Assembly (NCBI GenBank): GCA_026874595.1
Contig: CM049310.1
Coordinates: 21,058,058-21,122,057, forward strand
Source of the DNA: Sipunculus nudus
Lineage: Eukaryota; Annelida; Sipuncula; Golfingiida; Sipunculidae
Reading direction: 5' to 3'
Length of the DNA stretch: 64,000 bases
The notes beneath the pieces are model-generated. The model was given only the letters and a program-made list of their open reading frames with translations, did not search any database and had not been told where the DNA came from. Of this stretch, positions 49,461-61,500 are shown piece by piece; position 1 is the stretch's first letter; each line of letters begins with the position of its first letter. A program made the translations under genes and the position numbers.

Positions 49461-49848
49461 TATTATTAATATAATTAATATTATTATCATTAATTATATT
49501 AATTATTATTTATTACTCAAATACTGTCAAATACTATATATAAATGTAGAAGCCCGGTCACATAATTAACTAATTACCTATTTGTATCTTCCTCATATGA
49601 CCAATTATATCAACAAATACGAGAATATATGTGACATGTAAAAAATATATAATTTTTCATCTGCATGGCTGATGTAAATGAGATGTTTATGTCAAATGTG
49701 TGAACGAATTGAACAAAGAAATGAAGCTGGACATACATATATTATCCACGTGATTGATATTTTAGTGGATGATCCAGTTACACACACTGACGCTTACACA
49801 CATACATATACCAGTATATAGGCCTACATATATATTACATCTATAAAC

Positions 49849-50740
49849 TAGAATACGGGTGGTCGACAAGCGACTCCGTGTATCCGCCGAAATCAGAGTG
49901 GGACGGGTGAAGTGAGGCATGAATTGAGTGGCAAGGGGAAATAGAGTGAGGTGTGTTGCACATAAGCATGGATGTCTGCAGCCGAAATGTGTATGTAGCT
50001 TGCGCCGTCTACCACAGAATCCAGAAAGCTGTCCAAGTTATATACATTTGCACAATTTTAGGCAGATAAGTCAATAAACCACTACTCAATTGTAGATGAG
50101 TGATTTAATCCCACAGCAGACAAACAGAAGGACACCAGTTTTGCGTATGATAAAGAGCTATGTGAGATCCATAAACATGCTAAATTTTGGCCCAATCGGT
50201 CAAATTGTTCCCGATAAATGAGCTTGGATGTCTGAAGCGTAAACGTGAATGTAGGTGGCGCCACCTGTTATAAAATCAAGAAAACTGTCCAGGATGTATA
50301 CACATGCAAAATTTCAGGTGGATAAGTCTAACCAATGCAGAGATATATATAAGCGATTTTGTCCCAAGACAGATGAACAGATGGACGCTGCGCAAAAATG
50401 GTTGCAGGTGGCGCCACCATTTTTAGTTGTAAAACTTTCCAAGGGCTACATTTGTGCAAAATTTTTAGCCTGATCGGTCAAACCGTTCCCGAGATATGTG
50501 GGTTTATGTGTGGAAACAGACACACAAATGGACGCTCGGCAGACAGGAAAGGTCAGAGGCCAACCAAAAACGAGGGCGCAGCAGTTCACATGTGACCCGA
50601 TCATAATTCCGAATTAAAAAAAAAAATCCCGCCAAGTGGTTACGGAGGATTTTCCGGAAACCTAAGCGGCGGCAGCGGCGGCGGCGTCGTCGTCCGACTG
50701 AAAACATAGTATCAGCAAAACTCTGTTTTGGCGGATACAA
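49849..50740 (+). mobile_element. Short family A element with 1-2 core units
   Basis: The head AAACTAGAATACGGGTGGTC is at 49850. One complete 278-type unit lies near 50150-50430 with GGTGGCGCCACC at 50254 and 50407. A GGCGGC-rich stretch is at about 50668 and the tail with GTATCAGC...GGCGGATAC at about 50709-50738. It has the same ends as 27.95-29.57 kb but a much shorter array, so unit number varies between insertions. Confidence 0.75.
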
Positions 50741-51200
50741 TTATGTACTTACGGGTCATTCTACAGAAAAAGACCCAATTCATGAAAATTCATGTCCCTA
50801 GCATTCAAAGTGCCATATAAATATATATCATCTGTCATTGTGCTTTCGGGATTTAATTTTAGTATCCTATATTTTCTGCTTAATTTTAGCTTATTTGTTT
50901 AGCGAAGTAATACCTGAAATGCTTCAATTCTATACTTAATGGTTCAAAGGTCATAAAAAGTACCTGTCGCCAGGCCATAATAAAAATTGATTATCCTCTT
51001 ATTCTTATTAAAAATGGTATAGGCTTAGGATTTTTTTTCACTCTTCATGTTTAATAAAATTGTTCCTTGAAAACTTCCACAAGTTTCTTTACATGCCTTT
51101 AATTTTTCTACTTTTATTGCGATTAAATGCGTGTCCCCAGATTTTTTTCAGCACCGTTATAAAGACGATATGATCGCCATGACACGATGTTGATTGATTA

Positions 51201-51536
51201 GGCCAGAATAAAAAAAAGGTATGGTTCTCAGGCACTTTTTTTCAGAAATCAATGCGAGCGGGCGCTTTTTTTTATTTTAAATTTGTGGTATGTTTCGATA
51301 AAAATGTCAAATGATAAGGGTAGAGCAAGAAAATAACAGTTTAATTTTGCTAAATAAGTAAAAGCCCTACAAAACAAAGGAAATTGTATGGTTTTATCTT
51401 CTTGAAAGAAATTTCGGAGCGGCAGCAGCTCAAAATTTGAAAATTTTTATTGAAAATCAAAATAAAAAGTTTTGATGCGGGGGTTTAAAATTGATGCGGG
51501 CGGTGCCTGAGAACCGTACCTTTAATTTTTTTGGCC
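51201..51536. mobile_element. 336-bp PIF/Harbinger-like MITE with TTA target duplication
   Basis: Both ends carry about 38-bp inverted repeats beginning GGCCA and containing GGTAYGGTTCTCAGGCAC. TTA flanks the element at 51198-51200 and 51537-51539. A second, 279-bp copy is in TTC39C intron 4. TTA duplication is the PIF/Harbinger signature (family knowledge). There is no coding capacity. Confidence 0.8.
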
Positions 51537-51539
51537 TTA

Positions 51540-52589
51540 TTTCTTGTTTAAAACCCATCTAGGTTGAAGAAACGTCACAGAATGACTCCACAAAACCATC
51601 ATTATCGGTATGTATTTTGTCATTTTACAACAGGAAATTTCCATAATTGTATAATTATTGCTTTTCAACACTGTTACCTATTTTTCTCCAAAATAAAGGA
51701 AGTATTTCTGCTTTTCTTAGTTTTGGAAAATAGCTCACACTGTCAACACATACATAAACTGAGTACTAGAAAGATTAAAGGAGTAATTAAATTTCTTTGA
51801 ATAAATATGATATCTTTTTTCAACACCATTATACAAATGCATCAGAACCGTTACTTTTCACTTTTAACGGCTATTAATGTCAATGAACGGTATTAATTGA
51901 AACAAAAAGGTGGCAGGATGGATGTAAGATCTAAATTCTATGAACTGGCATTGTTATTCAAGAATTTCATAGTTTTTATTACGATCACAGTGTTATGTAT
52001 TTTAAAATATTAAACTTTAAAATATTATATAAGAAGTCTGCTTGTTTTAAGTCATAATTTTGCCAATTATTACATTTATTCTTAATTCAGCACTATTATT
52101 CTTTTCAACACCGATATATTTTGAAAATAGATATTTAAAGAAAAAAAAATACTTGAAACATATTAGAAAATGCCTTTATCTCCTGTATTTTTTATTTAAC
52201 GAAGAAGATTGCAATGAAAAATGGGCCTCCCCTGAGAAGCAAGCACAGTTTTTGTTTAGTTTTTAAGTAGCCTACTCTACTAATTAGTTAATCTTATTTT
52301 TAAAATAAAAACATAAAAAGATATTTTATTTATATATCGCATTAGCATATATTATCGCGATTGGTGTGGTTTATTTATGTTAATATGGGAACAATGAACT
52401 CCGAGCACTGGATTTCGAAGAATCAAATAGGACCATGATACTGCCAAGTCACATGGTAGAAAACTATGACTCAAAAGTTCACAAGCTGTGACAGGGAGTT
52501 TTGACCCCAAAGAAACAGGACATCAACCTGGAACAGGAACCAGTCTAAAGAGCCATCTAGCGGAGTTTCTGTGAACCATTAGTTTGTTT
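51540..52589. other. Upstream region of TTC39C
   Basis: AT-rich. An in-frame stop at 52572-52574 bounds the TTC39C reading frame. No TATA box or clear promoter element is seen. Confidence 0.4.
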
Positions 52590-55500
52590 ATGCTACCACC
52601 AGGCGTTGATACCCAAGCGGCCGGACCCAGCCAAACTTTCAACACAGTAGTGGAGAAACCAACACAATCGGACCATAAGAACGACTCAAGCAGAAATATG
52701 GCTTCGGTAGATATACCAGGAGTGACGGACGACATCGGTTTAGCAGTTTATGGCGTGAATTTGATGTTAAATAATGATTGGCAGGGTTCCGGTCAGTTAT
52801 TTGCCAAACACAAGTGAGTCAGCGGTTCCTTCTCAGTTCCACGTTCACTGGAACTGTCACACCTCCCAGACACTGCAAGTGTTGACGAAATTAATTAAGG
52901 GGGGGGGGGGGGGGCGTTCCACCAACACCCGATTCTCTATAAATAAAATATCATATTGATAAAGTTTAGTTTAAAAATAAAACATAATTCTCAAATTTGA
53001 TTATTACTTATTTGCTTTAATTATACTGTTTATAATTATAGTCTTAATTACCATTAGCATGTTTCATAACATTTTATTATGTGGATTGCAAAGGATTCAG
53101 AACTAATTTGGAAATCTAATTTAAGAATAACATTTAAAACCTAAGTACACACATTGTTAAGAACAAGAAATTCCTATGAAGTTCATGAATGTATTTTAAT
53201 GAAAAAACTTCCTATTCACATAACAAGCATGTTAAATAGCCATGAATACGCGTGTCCGGAGATAAACTTTTCCTGTTTCTTATGTTAAACTTTTAAAGTG
53301 AAGGCGAAAAATGTCATTTACAATTTTTCCAATGTGGGGCAAAAAGGCAAGATGGCGGGTGGTAGTACTCGCCTCTGTGTTTTGATTGGAATTTCATACA
53401 GGAATCAAGCCGTAAATGACAACTTTATTATGATGAATGTATATTGTATATATACTTACATGATTCGAACTAGGATCAGTATATATGCACATCTAGAATT
53501 CATACAGTCATGGCAAATGTGGTTGGTAACAGGGACTCTAGTACAACAATGTAAAAGGATAATAATGTAATTAGTTTCCACCTGCTGTGCATGAATTTTC
53601 ATTTGTTCTATATGTATTCGTGTCAGTTCTGTTGTGGAAACAAGTTGGGTTTCTCCCTATTAATGTGACCATGTTCAGTGTAAATGATTATGAAGAATGA
53701 CCGGGTCGTGGCGAACGCCAGGTTTAGGGGTTAAATTTTAGTGAGATTCGCATGGTATTTAATAAATTTTAAATTATTTTCAAACCTCAATATGAAACGT
53801 GTTTCTTTGGGATGTTACAGTAAATATAAGATGTGGTTGGCCGCTTTGTTTGGTCACTGGTAGTAAGTTTTATCAGCCTGGCTACCCGTGGTGTGTCATA
53901 CGCTGTGTTTCAAAGCACTGGTTGACCTGTGACATCATGCCAGAGACTCTTGTACATTTCAGTCGCCCTATGGGAGATGTAATGCTGGACATGTACATTT
54001 CAAATATGTGTTTTTCACTTTAAACACATGGGACAGGTGGCTTGATGTTCGCTGGCAGGTTCACCTCAAAATGCCAATGTCCCTGGTATTTGTAACATAT
54101 CTAGGAATGGTTGTATATTTTGTGACGTAGCATCGAATAACAGATGCATGTGCACCACGAATAAACAAGGGCCAAATATATATGTTCATGTTCATGTTAA
54201 ACAAATGTATAACGAAAATATATTCCCCCAATGTGTACCACGTTTTAACTGCATGCCGTCATGTTGCTTTTTTGACCCACACTGGACAAAAGCCCATGGC
54301 TAATCTAACCTCCTTTACTAGAGAGCAGGTATCCCCAGACACGTGTATTCAATGATAGTGTTTTCTCATTAAAATATTAAGGTATCTCCCAGTGATTCCA
54401 TGAATACCCTATTCTCTATAGATAAAATATGATATAGTATAGTTTAAAAATAAAACAAATTCACAAATTTGATTATTACTCATTTGCCTTGATTATAGTC
54501 TTAATAACCATGTTTCATAAAATTTTATAATTTGGATTGCAAAGGATTTGATAATAATTAGGAAATATCTTTACAGGTTAGCATGTAAAACCAGTGCTTT
54601 TTCCTACTTAATTTAAATATGTATTATAACGTTAAATGACCTATTCACATAACAAGTATGTTAAATAACCATGAATTCACTGATAGTGTTTTCTCATTAA
54701 AATATTATGGCATCTCAGTGTTTCGATCTTAACCATTAGATAACTAAACAAGATGACACAAGCCTGTATGTTGAGTAATCACTGGCGCATAAACAGAGGG
54801 TGCATGACACCTGATAGGTGCAATGTGCAACTTCTCAAATCAAGATTTTTCAAGCTTCCAGTCTGTGTTTCTTCTGCATTCCTTATTTCATGTCTTTTCT
54901 CCTTGTTTAGAAATTGTCATACATGCATAAGAAAAAGACCTCTGGTCACGCAAACTTGTTGTGGTAAACACTACTAATTTCACTACTAAAAAGACACAGA
55001 ACCATAACAATGTGCAAAAGGGTGAAATGGAGATAGCTAGTTGTCCATGTGCTGGGGTTTTTTGACTGGGAAATTTTTGTATTCAACTAAAATGAACTAA
55101 TAGCAAGAGTAAATGTACATGTTATTCATACATGTTATTGTAAATGTTTAAATGTCCCTTTAACAAAACCAGCACCCCTGTGAAGGGCCCTAATTGCTGA
55201 AATCTTAAAAAAAAGGCCTCGATGTGAAACTTTAGGATACATGTAACAAATTATGATAAATTTAAAAAGTCCGAATGAACAGACATACATATGATTATAT
55301 CATGTTACATTTAAAGGTGCTTTTTAAATAAGATACATTTTCTTTGAATTTGACTTGATTTTCAAAAGACTTCGACTTGAGCGACTTGACTTACTTAGAC
55401 TCTGACTTGCATTCTGACTTGGACAGTTGGGACTCGTCAACATCACTGCTTTTACCTCTTTTTTCTTTCCCAGGGAAGATGGTCCTGTTCTCCACTTCTG

Positions 55501-58500
55501 CAACAGTTTTCAAACATTTCTGGTAAGTCCCCTGTTTAATATGTACTCACTTAACTTAGTTTAAAATTGTAAATTACTTTGATAGATTAAGTCAAATTGT
55601 TTCTTAAAAATAAATCTTCAAGTATTGATTCCTGTCACCTGTAAAATTCATTGATGAATGAAGTAAGCATGGATCTACAAAATAAGCCAATGATTTGCAA
55701 GATACAGTATAAAATATTAGTCTTGTTTTGTATATGGCAGCAAGCTTTGATGTCCAGTGAGGATGACAGGCTTGCTGAGGCCCAGGCTTCACTGGAGGAG
55801 ACACAGAAACGATGTGAGAGTTCCAAGGGCTTTGGCAAAAAGAAGAGTGAACTTGTGAGTAGATAGAATTCATGTGTGTCAGTGTTCCAATTTTATAATC
55901 ATCTGAAACCACCAAACAAAAAGTGACCAGAAAACATTTCTTATAGTAGACTTAACTCATTTTTCAACCAGACAGATCAAACATTGATCTTATAATATTA
56001 TTCTCGGAGACATGGCTGTGTCATAGGCAAGGATATGGATTTGTGTCCCAGTTGAACTGTTCATAATGCTGAGATCCTTGACAAGGTCTATGCTACAAGG
56101 GCTTGCTCTCTTCTGTCTTCAGAGGTTTTGTTCTTGTGGGACAGGCCAAGGTAAAGCAACATTCAAGCCCTTTTTATAGCCTGTAGGGGGTTGGGATGTA
56201 TGCTCCAAAGGGACTTTTGAAAAACTACAAGAATTAGCAGACCAGACAAAAAAAAAAACAGATAACTCCAACATCATTGACTCTTTCACAAATTTAGTCA
56301 AACATTAATATTATCTTTGGTTATGTTAAATTTTAGAAGGAAACATAATGTGAAAATAGCCAAGTTCTATTTAGCAAGTATAGAATGGCTTTATATTGCA
56401 ACATAATTTTATCACTAGTCTTGTAAAATCTCAATTATCAAAATTATATTGTTCAGGCTTATAGATGGTCAGACTTGCAGGCAGATTTACAGGTGGTCAG
56501 ATTTACAGATGGCCAGACTACAGATGGTCAGACCTGCAGATAATCAAACTAACAGATGGTCAGACTTACAGTTGAGTGTATTTTTACTTTGCAGGATCTT
56601 GCAGACCAGCTACAGAGAAAAATCATCATAGCTGATACATTGGTGTTTCAAGCAATCCTAGCTTTTGCCAATCAAGAGCTTTCAGGATATATAAAGGGTG
56701 GTTGGTACGTAAGAAAAGCGTGGAAGATTTACTCCAAAAAGTTTAAGGTCATCAAGGACATGTATGACGGTAAACAAACTGTAATAGAAGATAATGACGA
56801 AGAGGAGGAGGAAGAGAATGGAAAGAAGACAAAAAATAACAAAGGAAGTTCAGCAGAAAACTTGTCAAGAAAGGTACAGAATGGGGAGCTTTCTGATGAG
56901 GTGGTAACGAGGTTGCTTGGCTCCGTGTCATTTGGTTTTGGACTTCTTCACCTCTGCCTTGCTATGCTCCCTCCAAAAGTCTTGAAAATCGTAGAATTCC
57001 TGGGATTTGAAGGCAGTAAAACACAAGGCATTTGGTGCCTGGAGTTTGCAAGTAAAACCACTGATCTCAAAGGCCCACTGGCATCGTAAGTTATCATTAC
57101 TTTAATACAGGCTTTCATTTAAATGGAAATGCATTTGTCCTTATTCAGTATTAATCAGTTTTGTGTAAGGCCAAAAATAAAGTATGGTTGACAGGCACTT
57201 TTTTTTCAGAAATCAGTGTGGGCGGGCAGTTTTTTTTACCTTTTTGTATGTTTTGATAAAAATTTCATATGATCAGGGAAAAGCATGAAAATAACAGAAT
57301 TTTTTCTAAACAGGTAAAAGCACTACAAAACAAAAGAATTCTTATCAAAATTGTATTATTTTATTTTGAAAGATAAAAATAAAAATAAAATTTTTTGATG
57401 CGGGGGGGTTAAAATGCCTGTGCCTGTGAACCAAACCTTTTTTTGCCTAATAAAACACTTTTATCATATAAAAGTAATAAAACTAGCACAAGTAGCATTT
57501 TGACTGAATTATCACTGAAATTTCTGTGACTTTTAATTTTATCTTAGATAATACACAGTCTGTTAGTCTGTTTTTCTTTCAACTTCTATTTAAATATGTA
57601 GATTTGAGCTTGTATTCTCAGTAAAACTTTTAAGATAATGAATATCGAGAATTTACATTGTATAAAATGGTTACTGGTATACTGAAGCAAACAGTGGCAT
57701 TATATACTTTTTTCCATGATGATACTGGATGAATTGCATAGGATGTTGTTAAATGTATGTTTACTTGTATGTTTTGAATTTTGTGCTTTATTTTAAGGTT
57801 TGCACTTATCTGGTACCACACAGTCATTCGGCCATTTTTTGCCCTGGATGGTACACAAGTTGATGCTGGTAAGTCATTTTATCATCTCAATGGTCACTGG
57901 TATCCATGTATCTACAGACTGACTAAACAGCAGATTATAGTACAACTGAATAGTGAAAACACTATTCATGGGTCATTTAAATTGGGCTGATATGGCCTAC
58001 TGTGAGTCCTGATGACAGTCGAGCAATGTGCTGCACGGCAGTGGATGTCTATACCATCACCACAGTATTACTGCTCACACATGGTAATCTGATTGTTACA
58101 TATTTGGTCAGGAATTGGCATATTAGGAATATTTTAGTAACAAACCATAGTATGCAAGTTCCTTCTGCATATGGACATCAATGCTTTCCTCTGATTTGTA
58201 TGATAAACTGCTGCTAAGTGGAGCTATTTAATTGATGTTACGTACATTATCACCATCTTAATTGATGACATGTGATGAAACATGGGGGGTTTAAGTAGAT
58301 ATTTGTGTGTAATATTCATCATCACTAAGTTTTCTTTGATGTGCTAAACTTACCTTGATATCTGTTTGACAGGTGTGAAAGATGCTCAGGTAGTCATAGA
58401 AAGAGTGAAAGCAGATTACGAGAATTCAGCTTTATTTAACTGGTTCCGAGGAAGGGTTCACAGATTACAGGTAAAGTTGACAGTAAACCAGATATGGTAA

Positions 58501-61500
58501 CAACCAATCAGAGTCATCTGTTTGCACAGATGTCATCACCTGTTATCTTCTGTGACTGTAGTTCAGGATAAATAAACTTACATGCATAACACATAAGTTG
58601 GTTCAGTTAAGTAATAATTTCTTAAATATTATGGCACTACCTTTGCCAAGACAAAAATTCCTGGATCTGCTCCTTTATCTTAATCTGTACCAACTTGAAA
58701 TGAATCGATCCTGGCCAGTGGTCCACTTCCACAATTTTTTGCAGTTCAGTAGTTTTGGGAACTCCTGACAAATTTGGATGTAAACATAAATCTTCTTGGC
58801 AGATGTAAATATAGTCTTACCCAGTCAATGCAATGGTTCAAACATAATTCCTCCCACTATCGGAGCCATCAAGTTCTTGCTGTTTCGCACCCTTAGAACA
58901 GGTACTACCACCTCAAAGAAAATTATATAACTAAGTTATGGCTCTCTGGCGGTTTATTTCATCGACTGGTAAACCCCACTGGTTATGGGGCAGCCGATGC
59001 CACACATCACTGTTTAGCTGAACTAAGGTCTTCCAGTGATGTCAGCAGTAATTGGTAGTCTTTCCCAGAATTTATTTTTCAAAATCAACTAGTTTCATTC
59101 AGTCATAGCCTATTGAAGGGTTCCAGCTGGCTACTAATACCCCCATTTAATCAGTATTTTAAGCCCTTGTCTATGTTGAGTTCAGTGGTACTTTCATCAC
59201 TTTAACCCTCACTGGCCTTACTTGGCCCCTGTGTAACCGTTTACCAGACCAGCCCTCATCAAAGTAGGCCTGTTTAAACACATGAAACTTAGTCTGGCTC
59301 ACCAGTCAGTGTGAGATATTTAGGTGCACATGCGAAGAATGCAGTCATAATGTAATATATGTACGCACTGGCTAAAGCGATTCACATGTTGGCAACTTAG
59401 AAGTGGCTTGGGGAACCAATACACAGGTTTAACAAAAAAGCTGCCCCAGCCATCTGGACAGAGGGAATGCTGTGATGGTATCTACAAAGCACTTACATTT
59501 GGCCCATGGACTGTTATGTTCAAACAGGAGAGATATATCATAGGACACGAAGGTCCATGTATGGACAACCTGAATGCCTCTGGGATTATCATAGCAACAA
59601 TGCCATTCACTTTAGACATGAAGGCCTGATATGCAAATGCGAGAGAATCATCAGGTCATCAAAGAGCCTTTTGACGCCCTAATATGCAAATATGAGGGAT
59701 TCACCATACTGACTTTACAGGGCTTTACTGATAAGAGCTTGCACTGGGTCATGTCTATCGGTACATGGAATCAAGTTTTATTTTAGTCATTTTAATAGCA
59801 TTTGTAAATCTTGATGCCCATGTAGGGCTTATGTAAATATAAATTTATAACCTCAAGTCCTAAGGAAAGGTAATTTTGTACTACAGTTTGAAGAAGTCAC
59901 AAAAAAAGGCGTTTTAGGAGAATGATTGAGTTTTGTTTTATTCCTACATCAGGGTAAGATAGATGAGGCGCTGACTACATACAAAACGGCACTGGAGCAG
60001 TGTGGGGACCTGAGGGAAATCCAGCTTACCTGTCTGCATGAAATAGGTCAGTGCTGAGTCAGCAATGATAGACCAGGCTTGCTAGAGCTTATGTGTTGCA
60101 CTCATCTTATACAGAAGGGAGGAGAATTTGTCTTGTACTTTTCGACAATTCAAGTATTATATTAATCTGAATCATGCAGATCACATGTGTTTGTATGTTT
60201 TTTCTGTATGGGTATATTAAAGAAAAAGGATGTATTTCATAAGAGCAGCTTGTTTATTGAACAGAAAAATCAAATAATACAGCAAATAGTCATTTCAAAT
60301 GTTTCACCTCACTTTTTCAAATGTTTCACCAAGGTATAACTATTCTTTAGTTTCACTTTATAATGTATAATTTCAATTTGATGAGATGATGTTTTGTTTC
60401 AGGCTACTGCAATATGATGAAGCTTCAGTGGGCAGAGTGTAATGATGCCTGGGTCAAGTAAGTGTCATACAGTGTTCATCTTGTCAATATACATATTCAA
60501 AGTGAAGAAAAGATAAATTAGATTCTAATAAGGAAAACCTGTGACTGAATAATCTAGCTAAAATGGGGGGGGGGGGGGGGCCAGATATGTTGACGACCCC
60601 AAAATTTCACCAATCAAAATATTTCAGTATATTGTATATCAAAACAGTGGGATAAATTGATAGAAAACTTGAAAATGTATTCCTGTGTTTCCTATGAAAT
60701 CCTTAAAATCTGTAATTTAAATAAAAATGTGAGAGCCTGAGAAAACCGCTGAAATTTTTAAAGAAGTATAACTTTTGGTGATCTTTAAATTTTAACATGA
60801 AGGAGATGTGTTATAAAAACATGTTAAATACATATTCATGGGCTTGACTGGTGCTGGACAACAATTAAGTGTCTGATGGTGTAATGTCTTTTGAAGTTCT
60901 GTGCATACCTAATAGTTATAAATATCGATATAAAATCAATGAGTTCTTTAAAGGTGTACAGTGAACTCTTAAGGTATATAGTTCCTTATTCTGAACCTCT
61001 TATTTTCTGTTTGTTAAAGGCTGAAAGAAGAGTCCAGGTGGTCAAAGAGCTACTATGCATATCTTTCTGCAGGTTTGTGTTCTGGTTTAATGCACATGCA
61101 CTTGAATATACAAGACTGGTTAAAGGTACATATTAGTTCATATAAAATTTGCTGTAAATTTAAAACAAGATGTTACTTGTTACATTTTTGACAACAAAAT
61201 GGCTGTCTTATACACTATTTAGATAATTGTCTGCCTGTTCAAAGTGTTTTTTGTCACAGTGTTATGATTTTATCTCAATTTTTAGCTCAACTGACTGCAA
61301 GTCAACTGAGCTATAGTGATTGGTTTTACCTTTATTTTGAGACTTCCAAATTAGATTGATACTATCAGACTTGCAATTGAGGTTCATCTAGTGTCCTGAA
61401 ACCTTGTGTGTTATAAAGGCCCCGCTTGAATAAGCAGATGCCCTATAGTAATCAACCTGGCCTTCCGTCTGTCCATCTGTTCACCTTTCTGTATGTCAGT

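Noticed and set aside
55380-55440. GACTTGA-rich stretch before TTC39C exon 2 as a possible exon
   Set aside because: It is a degenerate short repeat (GACTTG) without acceptor or donor sites in phase.
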